This document shows, in pieces, positions 32,594 to 40,018 of a stretch of DNA of 40,420 bases. The translations under genes and the position numbers were made by a program. The stretch is from a virus. Within the stretch, counting starts at the first letter, position 1, and every line of letters begins with the position of its first letter. Location: positions 1 to 40,420 of IMG/VR virus record IMGVR_UViG_3300006919_013513; one strand, given 5' to 3'. Below the pieces are notes generated by a model. It did no database searches. It was not told the origin of the DNA and saw only the letters and a list, made by a program, of their open reading frames with translations.

Positions 32594-32621
32594 ATTATAT
32601 ACTGTTTTTCTGGAATGTAAA
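32594..32621 (-). promoter_or_regulatory. Sigma70-like early promoter inside the modification cassette
   Basis: Minus strand TTTACA (32616-32621), 16-base spacer, TATAAT (32594-32599), 35 bases before the glycosyltransferase-methyltransferase ATG in the only wide gap (71 bases) of the cassette. Its spacer TTCCAGAAAAACAGTA closely matches that of the promoter at 7541-7568. It suggests that the last three cassette genes can be made early in infection. Confidence 0.65.
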
Positions 32622-32629
32622 CCACTAAA

Positions 32630-33361
32630 TTACGTGTCGTACCAAATAACCGCATGTGGATCTGATTTTTCTTCTTCTGGTCTATCTTGCGTATAATAGT
32701 ATAATGCAAGTGAATATCTGGATACAGTTTCAGGACACTGGAGAGGCTCTGGATGTCCATGAAATGCGTCGTCTGTGATATTAAATATTACTGCTCTATT
32801 AAAAATAGGTTCTACTTTAACACAACATTTTGATAAATCTTTATCCCATAATTCAAGGTGTCCATTCCATTCTGGATTCCAATCTTCATTTAAATAAATC
32901 AAAACATTAATTCTACGATGAAGGTTGTTAACAAAATTTACATTAAAATCTGCATGGATACCTAACTTCCCACCTCTTGAAATTTTATGTATTCCTGCGC
33001 CTAACCAGTTTTCATCGGGTAATAATCCTTGAATACCAGTTAAATCTTGAAGAAAGTTTATTACTGTTTCAGAATACATATAATCTAAAATAAGTTTTGT
33101 TTTTGGAGCATACTTACCTAAGATTTCCACATCATCTGGAACTGCTACCACATCAGGAGCGTATTGTTTTAAAATTTGATAGTCTTCTACCCATTCTGTG
33201 TTATCTTGTCTCCAGTGTTGATAGTTTTCTATTTCAGGTATAGCTTGTTTTAGGATCCAAGGATCTAAGAAATTATCTAATATGGTATGAGGAAAGGGGT
33301 ATGCTTCTCTATAAGAGGCAATCGATGTGTCTAGTACTGAAAGGATTTGATTGTTTATCAT
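32630..33361 (-). CDS. 2OG-Fe(II) oxygenase, prolyl hydroxylase-like
   Basis: This 243-residue protein has the pattern of a common marine-phage oxygenase family: PFPHTILDNFLDPWIL near the start, GIHKISRGGKLGIHADFN with H136-A-D138, RRINVLIYLNEDWNPEWNGHLELWD (149-173), FNRAVIFNITDDAFHGHPEP with distal H201 (or H203), and SRYSLALYYYT with R215. It is clearly paralogous to the protein at 35088-35822. It begins 2 bases after the glycosyltransferase-oxygenase fusion, so both are made from one message. All metal and 2OG ligands look present. Target unknown; Pro or another side chain in a peptide is likely. Confidence 0.88.
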   Translation of the reverse strand: MINNQILSVLDTSIASYREAYPFPHTILDNFLDPWILKQAIPEIENYQHWRQDNTEWVEDYQILKQYAPDVVAVPDDVEILGKYAPKTKLILDYMYSETVINFLQDLTGIQGLLPDENWLGAGIHKISRGGKLGIHADFNVNFVNNLHRRINVLIYLNEDWNPEWNGHLELWDKDLSKCCVKVEPIFNRAVIFNITDDAFHGHPEPLQCPETVSRYSLALYYYTQDRPEEEKSDPHAVIWYDT

Positions 33362-33363
33362 GT

Positions 33364-35091
33364 TTAGTCAAAAAAGAATAAGTGTGTAAGTCTACCATCT
33401 TCTAAATCAGATCCAAAATACTCTCCAGCAGAATGGATATGTCTTGCATCGAAGATAGCAAGGCGATTAAAAATGTTGCCGACTATATCAACATTATGAA
33501 ACTTAGTTGAATCAAAAAAGTTTCCATTAAATGCGCCGTCGATAATATCAGCATCTTCTATACTATGTCTAGCATTATTTATCTTTGAAATATGAAGCCT
33601 AGTTCCGCTCTCATATGGTGCATCAGGTGATAAGTAAATCATACCAGCCCAACGCTGTTCATCAAAATGCCAAACTTGTGGGTCAGAAGCACGAGTTACT
33701 TGGAAAACTCCATTCATACCACCTTCCCAATCTACAATTTTCTCTCCAATAATATTTTCAAATTTATGTTTAAGTTCTATTGGTCTATATTTTTCTAAAG
33801 ATCTATATCCTTTGTACCACTCAGATCCGTCTTCAAAGGTTAGATTATTAAGAGCCCAATCTCTAATTTCATAAGGATTTTCATAAAAATTATCTACAAC
33901 CCAAACTCTTTTTGTTGGAATCTTATTAATTGAAAATATATTATTAGATTCTTTTTCTTCAGTTGAATGCCATTCTACTAATTGTAAAGCTTCACCATGT
34001 AACCTTTGTACATCCCCGGTTCCATCAACATAATGCTGCCGATCAATAAAATTGCAGTATTGAGGAAATGGAAACTTGCGATCCGGATCCATCATCACTG
34101 TTGTTGTTTCTAGCATTTTATCATATTGTTTTGTTTCTTTATATAATTTTACTAGCATCCATAGATGATCGTTTCTTCCAGGAGCAAATCTTTCTAATGG
34201 TTTTAATGTAGTAATAGCTTCTTCATTTTTACCCATAAAAATATATGCTTCAGCTGCCATGATGCCAGCCATATAGCACATCTCATCCACACCTACATTA
34301 CCATTTTTATCTTTAAAAACTTTAGTAATATATTCATTTAAATACCAAATTGATCGTCTAGCATATTCATCAGCATGTCTTTTTTCTAATGGAAATGCAG
34401 ATGATTCCATTGCATCTCTATAGCTTTTACCAATATACCAAAAGTGATACATATTTTCTAAAAGATTTTGCTCACGAATAAGTTTTTCTTCAAGTACAAG
34501 AGAATCTGAAATAAATTTAGTTGGAACTGACCAAGACATTCCAGAATTTGATCCAATTTGATTAAACCCTATTTGAAGCGGATAAGTATTATATTCATGG
34601 TCAATTTCTGGATCTAAACAATAAATGGTTTCATGGCATGGATCGTGGTTAAACGCCCATTGCATATTTGCATTCCATAACCATGTTCTATAATATACAG
34701 CTGAACCAGAAATTGCTGGAATATTAAATCCATGAACTGTTTTATCATTAAATACGGACCAATCAAAATCATCATAAACTTCTAATGTTTCATCACAATC
34801 CATTTTAAGAATCCAATCACAACCATGATCGACTTCATTTTGGCAATAACGAATTAAATGATCTCTATTCCAGCCAAATCCTTTCCAGCCTTCTTCAACT
34901 TTATAAAGAACACCTGGAATATTATTCTCAGCAGCCCATTCATTTACAATATCAGGAGAACCATCTGTAGATCCATTATCTTGAATTACATAATAATCAA
35001 TATATCCAACTACAGAATCAAGCATGTTTCGAAGAACATGTGCTTCGTTCTTAAACATGGCTACCATAACAATTTTACATTCTTTATTCAT
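33364..35091 (-). CDS. Fusion of glycosyltransferase, repeat region and 2OG oxygenase-like domain
   Basis: This 575-residue protein opens with a family-2 glycosyltransferase (about 5-130): KIVMVAMFKNEAHVLRNMLDS, YYVIQDNGSTDGSPDIV and WILKMDCDE with the DxD-like D98-x-D100. A middle helical part (about 270-335, AEAYIFMGKNEEAITTLKPLE) looks like TPR repeats. The C-terminal part (about 393-575) is a double-stranded beta-helix oxygenase-like domain with H475-F-D477 (VWHFDEQRWAGMIYLSPD), a distal histidine at 551 or 553 (FDARHIHSAGEYFG) and R567, similar to DUF6445-type proteins. Joining sugar transfer and hydroxylation in one chain recalls animal LH3 and mimivirus L230, by convergence. Its ATG overlaps the stop of the upstream oxygenase gene. 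Confidence 0.87.
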   Translation of the reverse strand: MNKECKIVMVAMFKNEAHVLRNMLDSVVGYIDYYVIQDNGSTDGSPDIVNEWAAENNIPGVLYKVEEGWKGFGWNRDHLIRYCQNEVDHGCDWILKMDCDETLEVYDDFDWSVFNDKTVHGFNIPAISGSAVYYRTWLWNANMQWAFNHDPCHETIYCLDPEIDHEYNTYPLQIGFNQIGSNSGMSWSVPTKFISDSLVLEEKLIREQNLLENMYHFWYIGKSYRDAMESSAFPLEKRHADEYARRSIWYLNEYITKVFKDKNGNVGVDEMCYMAGIMAAEAYIFMGKNEEAITTLKPLERFAPGRNDHLWMLVKLYKETKQYDKMLETTTVMMDPDRKFPFPQYCNFIDRQHYVDGTGDVQRLHGEALQLVEWHSTEEKESNNIFSINKIPTKRVWVVDNFYENPYEIRDWALNNLTFEDGSEWYKGYRSLEKYRPIELKHKFENIIGEKIVDWEGGMNGVFQVTRASDPQVWHFDEQRWAGMIYLSPDAPYESGTRLHISKINNARHSIEDADIIDGAFNGNFFDSTKFHNVDIVGNIFNRLAIFDARHIHSAGEYFGSDLEDGRLTHLFFFD

Positions 35092-35822
35092 GATGTTTTC
35101 TCAGCACGTTTCTTAATAAATTCAAGGATCTTATCGTTATTTATTTGATCTTCTCGTGGACTATATAATGCTCTAGGTCTATCAACAGCACTCTCTTGTA
35201 TTGGCGACAAATAATACATTGCAATGCTTTTTCGGTATATTCCTTGAGGACATTTAATTGTTTCTGGAAATCCATGCCATGAATTTTGAGTGGTATCAAA
35301 CAAAACAGCTCTATTAAATACACAATCAATAGATACTTCTTTTTTCTTTGCTTGATTTAATTCTTCATTATGGCTCCAAAATTCTAAATTTCCACCCCAT
35401 TCTTTTTTCCAGTTTGGAGTAAGATAGATTATAATGTTCCATTTCCTTTGCATATTAGCTAGTGGATGAATAGAATAATCTTGATGAATATTTAAATGAT
35501 CTCCACTTTTGCTCATATGCCAACCAGCACCATGTAATCCATAATCAGGCTTAAGACATGCATCCCCGGTTAGCTTTCTTAATTTATCAGTAAACTTTTC
35601 GCAACATAATGATAAAAATAACTGATAAGTTTCCGGTGGAAAAGATCCCCAGTTTTGAATAGCCTTTTTTCTTTCTAATGGATTGTCATAAGCAAACCAT
35701 TTTTTAGAAGAATGTGAAGGGAACTGTTTTGATAAAGTATGTGCTAAATCAGCTTTTAAAAAATTGTCTATCACGAAGTATTTAAAAGGAACATCATACT
35801 CTTTTGCTTGCGCTAAATCCAT
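35088..35822 (-). CDS. 2OG-Fe(II) oxygenase, prolyl hydroxylase-like
   Basis: This 244-residue paralogue of the 32630-33361 protein has VPFKYFVIDNFLKADL, then GAGWHMSKSGDHLNIHQDYS with H113-Q-D115, RKWNIIIYLTPNWKKEWGGNLEFWS (126-150), FNRAVLFDTTQNSWHGFPE with distal H183, and YRKSIAMYYLS with R197. The catalytic set is complete. Its ATG lies within the last codons of the upstream PKHD-type gene (10-base overlap), and its stop overlaps the ATG of the fusion gene. Hydroxylation of a peptide side chain is the likely activity; the substrate is not shown by the sequence. Confidence 0.88.
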   Translation of the reverse strand: MDLAQAKEYDVPFKYFVIDNFLKADLAHTLSKQFPSHSSKKWFAYDNPLERKKAIQNWGSFPPETYQLFLSLCCEKFTDKLRKLTGDACLKPDYGLHGAGWHMSKSGDHLNIHQDYSIHPLANMQRKWNIIIYLTPNWKKEWGGNLEFWSHNEELNQAKKKEVSIDCVFNRAVLFDTTQNSWHGFPETIKCPQGIYRKSIAMYYLSPIQESAVDRPRALYSPREDQINNDKILEFIKKRAEKTS

Positions 35823-36391
35823 TTAGGGCCTTCAAACCACGCAGCAATACTATATCTAGTTCCTCTCGTAACTGGATTTGCTTTGTGTTTTAAGACTGAA
35901 GGAAAATAGATAAAAGTTCCTTGAGCTCTGTAATCTTTTGGATCTGGTGGATTAGAAGAATCTACAATTTCTAAATCACCACCATCATAGTCATTTGGAT
36001 CCGATAATTGCAATACACATGATATTTTTCTATGATGTGTTGGATCGCCATTCATCCAAAAAGTATCTACATGCTCTTTATATTCGCCTTGAATAGATGC
36101 ATCATATTCTGCAAATTGTACAAAATCAAGTCTATTAACGTGGATATTAAAGAAATCTTTATTTGCTTGAATTTGTGTTTTCCATAAAGCATCAAATAAT
36201 TTTTGAAATCTCCAATCACCTGCTTGAATAAATGATACTTTACTTTTACGATATTCCGTAAGATGAGCATCTTCACCCAAACCAACTACTGCATCTTGTG
36301 ATGGTAATAGTTTTGCTTGAGCGATTATTTCTTCACAGTCTTGTTTATTTAAATACGATTCAAAATAACACCAATCACCTTGCCATGCCAT
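35813..36391 (-). CDS. 2OG-Fe(II) oxygenase, PKHD type
   Basis: This 192-residue protein shows the P4H/PKHD core: WCYFESYLNKQDCEEII at the start, EHVDTFWM with H107-V-D109, KISCVLQLSDPNDYDGGDLEIVD (122-144), FPSVLKHKANPVTRGTRYSIAAWFEGP with distal H169 and R179. The C-terminal domain of the 28840-30249 protein is a close relative. It is the first gene of the modification cassette, 22 bases downstream of the 84-residue unknown gene that follows the collagen-like fibre genes. A GAGGTG ribosome site is present. Peptide hydroxylation is expected; the target is inferred only from the neighbourhood. Confidence 0.88.
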   Translation of the reverse strand: MAWQGDWCYFESYLNKQDCEEIIAQAKLLPSQDAVVGLGEDAHLTEYRKSKVSFIQAGDWRFQKLFDALWKTQIQANKDFFNIHVNRLDFVQFAEYDASIQGEYKEHVDTFWMNGDPTHHRKISCVLQLSDPNDYDGGDLEIVDSSNPPDPKDYRAQGTFIYFPSVLKHKANPVTRGTRYSIAAWFEGPKWI

Positions 36392-36413
36392 AAATCACCT
36401 CAAAAATTAAATT

Positions 36414-36668
36414 TTATTCTACGTTAAAATTAACATACATATGAATAGTTGTTTCATCCACATTATATACTAATTGCGCTGCTTCATTTACAGTTGCACC
36501 ATCTTCAGCTTCAGTAGCAGCTGCTGCTGCTGTAAATGTTCCATCAACCATAGTTAATTTCCACCATCCAGAAGCATTTACTGAAGCGTCTACTGCAGTT
36601 TCGTTTTCATTGAAGAAACCTTCTTTAGAATGTGTTTCTATATCTTGTGTAGAAAGATCTATTGCCAT
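36414..36668 (-). CDS. Unknown 84-residue protein next to the fibre genes
   Basis: This small acidic protein begins MAIDLSTQDIETHSKEGFFN, has an Ala-rich middle (FTAAAAATEAEDGATVNEAA, about 50-69) and a strand-like end (ETTIHMYVNFNVE). I do not recognise it. It lies 4 bases after the first collagen-like fibre gene and before the oxygenase cassette, so it may be a fibre accessory, trimerisation or attachment factor. The sequence gives no catalytic clue. Confidence 0.62.
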   Translation of the reverse strand: MAIDLSTQDIETHSKEGFFNENETAVDASVNASGWWKLTMVDGTFTAAAAATEAEDGATVNEAAQLVYNVDETTIHMYVNFNVE

Positions 36669-36672
36669 TTCT

Positions 36673-38355
36673 TTATTTTCCTATTCTAGATTTTAAATCA
36701 TCTATTTGATTTTTTTGTTCCTTTAGTGCTTCAATTAATAAAGGAATTACTCTTGGATAGTCCACTGTTAAATACTTCTCGCCAGAAATACTATGTCCAT
36801 GCTTATTTATATCAAACGGAGCACCTCTAAGTACTTCAGGTAAAGCCTGTTCTAATTCTTGAGCAATCAGGCCAATTTTCCGTCCAGAAAAGTCATTTGC
36901 AATATTTTTTGCTAATTCATTTGGAGAATAATAATAACCATTTAATTTGCTAATTCTTTTTATAGGATTATCTATTGGCCCTTTTACATTTTTTAATCTA
37001 ATATCAGAGTAACCTGCTGTAATATAACTTGCTGCTCTAATATCTCCAACTCCCATTGAAGTTGATGCTGGTGCTGGAGATCCAACTAATAGTTTATCTA
37101 CTTGAGTTGTTGTTCCAGCTACGCCGGCGTATCCCTGATAACCTTGAGCACCTTGTCTACCAGCAACACCTGAAGGACCAGTTACTCCAGTTGGACCCTG
37201 TGGTCCACGCGAACCTTGAGGACCTGTCCCTGTCGCTGCTCCTTGCGGCCCTTGCGGTCCTCTAGGACCCTGTGGTCCTTGTGTACCTTGATAACCAGAT
37301 GCTCCGCCATAACCCTGAACGCCTTGATAACCCTGAACACCTTGACGGCCAGTAACACCTTGACGGCCAGCAACACCACCTCTACCAGTTGCTCCTGCTG
37401 GTCCTTGATAACCCTGAACACCTTGATAACCCTGAACACCTTGATAACCTTGTCGACCAGCCACACCAGTTACACCAGTTCTACCGGTTGGACCTTGTGG
37501 TCCTCTAGCACCTTGTGGTCCTCTAGCACCTTGCGCACCCTGATAACCAGTATATCCCTGAACACCTTGACGACCTTGACGACCAGAACCACCTTGAGCA
37601 CCAACTGCACCCTGTGCTCCTGCTGGACCCTGTGGTCCTTGAGGACCCTGAGTACCTTGATAACCAGTATATCCCTGAACACCCTGATGACCTTGTCTAC
37701 CAGCTACACCCGTTGCACCAGTTGATCCCTGACGACCAGCTGCTCCCTGTGGTCCTTGCGGTCCTTGAGGACCCTGATAACCAGTATATCCCTGAACACC
37801 CTGAACACCTTGTCGACCACCAACACCTTGTCGGCCAGTAGCACCAGTAGATCCATGAGGTCCCTGTGGACCTTGTGGTCCTTGAACACCAGTATATCCT
37901 TGAACACCTTGATAACCTTGTCGACCTTGGAAACCAGTTGCATTTGATACTCCAGCTGCTCCCTGAACACCTTGTGGACCTTGTGGTCCTCTAGCACCTT
38001 GCGGTCCTTGTGTACCTTGTCGGCCTTGGAAACCAGCTACACCACTAGTTGCACCTGTTACACCACCAACACCAGTTCTACCACCAACACCAGTTGCTCC
38101 TGTTGGATTTGTACCCTGTCTTCCAGCTGGTCCCTGAGGACCTTGAGGACCTTGAACACCCTGCGGACCAGATGGTCCTTGTGTACCATTTGTTCCTTGA
38201 ACACCTTGCGGACCGGCAGCACCCTGAGCACCCTGCGGACCAGTACCAACTAAAGTTGTTGGACCTATCCAATTACCATCACTATCAATTACTGGGATAT
38301 TTGAACTACCTCTGATAGTTAATCCATTTTTTATGTCAAACTTTTTAGTCGCCAT
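36673..38355 (-). CDS. Collagen-like fibre protein with S74 self-cleaving chaperone domain (A)
   Basis: This 560-residue protein has three parts. Residues 1-38 are a short N-terminal attachment-like domain (MATKKFDIKNGLTIRGSSNI). About 39-415 is a long interrupted Gly-X-Y collagen-like domain dominated by GPQ, GVQ and GYQ triplets, with Pro mostly in the X position and no lysine. The C-terminal 113 residues are an S74-type intramolecular chaperone: GYSDIRLK with the Ser450/Lys455 dyad, GLIAQELEQALPE, YLTVDYPRVIPLLIEALKEQ and a coiled-coil end. Such domains trimerise fibres and cut themselves off before the serine. It is probably a trimeric tail or head fibre. Its ATG overlaps the stop of fibre gene B. 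Confidence 0.92.
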   Translation of the reverse strand: MATKKFDIKNGLTIRGSSNIPVIDSDGNWIGPTTLVGTGPQGAQGAAGPQGVQGTNGTQGPSGPQGVQGPQGPQGPAGRQGTNPTGATGVGGRTGVGGVTGATSGVAGFQGRQGTQGPQGARGPQGPQGVQGAAGVSNATGFQGRQGYQGVQGYTGVQGPQGPQGPHGSTGATGRQGVGGRQGVQGVQGYTGYQGPQGPQGPQGAAGRQGSTGATGVAGRQGHQGVQGYTGYQGTQGPQGPQGPAGAQGAVGAQGGSGRQGRQGVQGYTGYQGAQGARGPQGARGPQGPTGRTGVTGVAGRQGYQGVQGYQGVQGYQGPAGATGRGGVAGRQGVTGRQGVQGYQGVQGYGGASGYQGTQGPQGPRGPQGPQGAATGTGPQGSRGPQGPTGVTGPSGVAGRQGAQGYQGYAGVAGTTTQVDKLLVGSPAPASTSMGVGDIRAASYITAGYSDIRLKNVKGPIDNPIKRISKLNGYYYSPNELAKNIANDFSGRKIGLIAQELEQALPEVLRGAPFDINKHGHSISGEKYLTVDYPRVIPLLIEALKEQKNQIDDLKSRIGK

Positions 38356-40018
38356 TTAACAATACCCTAGATAGTTCTTCTATTTCTTCTTGTTGTTCTT
38401 TTATAGCTTCAACTAATAAAGGAACAATGTGTTCATAACGCACTGTTAAATATTTATCGTCTGTATTGTCTCTTAAGTTAAAAGGAGCATCTTCAATAAC
38501 TTCAGGTAATATTTTATTTACTTCTTGAGCAATTAATCCAACTTGTGTTCTATAATCATGGTATCCATATTTTTCAGCAAATTCATTTTGAGTATAAAAT
38601 ACACCATTTAAATTCTTTATTTTTACATTTGGATCTTTAATATATTCAATTTTATCTTTTAATCTAATATCTGAATAATATGATACAATGTTACCAGATG
38701 CTCTTAGATCTCCAGTTGGTCCAGCTGGAGTTCCAACGCCAAATGCTAATACTTGAGCAGTATTAGTAACTGCTCCAGCAGCACCCTGAGCACCAGCCAC
38801 ACCAGTTGGTCCTCCTCCTCCTTGTGGTCCTCTAGCACCTTGAGTTCCCTGATAACCTTGAGCACCCTGTGGTCCTTGCGGTCCTCTAGCACCTTGATAA
38901 CCAGCATATCCCTGAACGCCTTGGAAACCAGTTCTACCTGTCGGACCAGTAGTAGCACTTGCTGCACCACTAACACCACCAACACCAGTAACACCTGTTG
39001 AACCTTGTGGTCCTCTAGAACCCTGTGGTCCACGCGAACCTTGAGGACCTTGAACACCTTGAGTACCTGTTACACCACCAACACCTGTTACACCACCAAC
39101 ACCAGTTGCACCGGTCGATCCCTGTGGTCCTCTAGCACCTTGAGTTCCCTGATAACCTTCAACACCTTGGTAGCCTTGAACACCAGCAACACTACTTGAA
39201 GCACCGGTGGATCCGCCTACTCCTCCAACACCGGTTGGACCTTGTGGTCCCCGTGGTCCTGTCCCGCCTTGAGCACCATTTGATCCTTGTCTGCCTTGAT
39301 AACCTGCTACACTACTTGAAGCACCGGTGGACCCGCCTACTCCTCCAACACCAGTTGGACCTTGAGGACCTCTTGGACCTTGTGTTCCTTGAGCACCAAC
39401 TGCACCCTGTCTACCTTGATACCCAGCAACACTACTTGAAGCACCGGTGGATCCACCGACCCCGCCAACACCGGTTGGTCCTTGCGGTCCTCTAGCACCT
39501 TGCGGTCCTTGTGTACCTTGTCGACCCTGATAACCTTGAAACCCTGTTACGCCACTAGTTGGACCTGTTACACCACCAACACCAGTTCTACCTCCAGCAC
39601 CAGTTGGTCCAGCAGAACCTTGAACACCTTGTGCACCTTGTACACCAGTATATCCTTGAACACCCTGATAACCTTGAACACCTGCAACTCCAGTTGCACC
39701 TGTTGGTCCAGCAGAACCTTGTGGCCCACGAGCACCTTGTGGTCCTTGTGGTCCCTGAGGACCTTGTATCCCTTGAGCACCAACTGCACCTTGAGCACCT
39801 TGGCGACCTTGGAACCCAGCAACTCCGGTTGCACCCTGTGGACCTTGAGATCCATCTAATCCAGATCTACCCTGTGGTCCTTGAGCACCTTGTCTACCCT
39901 GTGGTCCTTGAGGACCTCTAATATTAACAGCGCTAGCAACCCACTTTCCGGTATTGTCAATGACATCTGTGCCATTAACAGTAACTCCTTCTTGAACTAT
40001 AAAGGGTTTCTTAGCCAT
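38345..40018 (-). CDS. Collagen-like fibre protein with S74 self-cleaving chaperone domain (B)
   Basis: This 557-residue paralogue of protein A starts MAKKPFIVQEGVTVNGTDVI, then carries a Gly-X-Y domain (about 35-420) without lysine, including three tandem 40-residue repeats around GGSTGASSSVAG that break the strict triplet pattern. The last 111 residues are an S74 chaperone domain: YYSDIRLK with Ser449 and Lys454, GLIAQEVNKILPE, YLTVRYEHIVPLLVEAIKEQQ. Autocleavage before Ser449 would release the chaperone and leave a trimeric collagen-like fibre. Its ATG overlaps the stop of a third fibre gene at the window edge. Receptor binding or surface interaction is the likely role. Confidence 0.92.
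   Translation of the reverse strand: MAKKPFIVQEGVTVNGTDVIDNTGKWVASAVNIRGPQGPQGRQGAQGPQGRSGLDGSQGPQGATGVAGFQGRQGAQGAVGAQGIQGPQGPQGPQGARGPQGSAGPTGATGVAGVQGYQGVQGYTGVQGAQGVQGSAGPTGAGGRTGVGGVTGPTSGVTGFQGYQGRQGTQGPQGARGPQGPTGVGGVGGSTGASSSVAGYQGRQGAVGAQGTQGPRGPQGPTGVGGVGGSTGASSSVAGYQGRQGSNGAQGGTGPRGPQGPTGVGGVGGSTGASSSVAGVQGYQGVEGYQGTQGARGPQGSTGATGVGGVTGVGGVTGTQGVQGPQGSRGPQGSRGPQGSTGVTGVGGVSGAASATTGPTGRTGFQGVQGYAGYQGARGPQGPQGAQGYQGTQGARGPQGGGGPTGVAGAQGAAGAVTNTAQVLAFGVGTPAGPTGDLRASGNIVSYYSDIRLKDKIEYIKDPNVKIKNLNGVFYTQNEFAEKYGYHDYRTQVGLIAQEVNKILPEVIEDAPFNLRDNTDDKYLTVRYEHIVPLLVEAIKEQQEEIEELSRVLLNGD
39122..39481 (-). repeat. Three tandem 120-bp repeats inside fibre gene B
   Basis: Copies at 39362-39481, 39242-39361 and 39122-39241 each encode 40 residues beginning GPTGVGGVGGSTGASSSVAG. 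The first half is almost identical in all copies and the second half varies (AVG, SNG, VEG triplets). The conserved core ACTACTTGAAGCACCGGTGG recurs exactly every 120 bases on the plus strand. This is a recent duplication and a likely site of repeat-number variation. Confidence 0.92.

Noticed and set aside
28840-36391. Cassette as a host-derived O-antigen cluster
   Set aside because: There is no flippase, polymerase or further sugar-pathway gene, and oxygenases outnumber glycan enzymes. It remains an alternative for the two glycosyltransferase genes but is not the best reading of the set.
37216-37725. Long plus-strand frames across the collagen-like domains, and similar ones at 38753-39921
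   Set aside because: They are mirror images of the repeated Gly-X-Y codons, with low-complexity Leu/Thr/Ser repeats and no ribosome sites. The minus-strand frames carry real domains at both ends.
39122-39481. Possible CRISPR-like array
   Set aside because: The regularly spaced repeats are in frame inside a fibre gene and the intervening sequence is itself collagen-like coding DNA, so this is a protein repeat.
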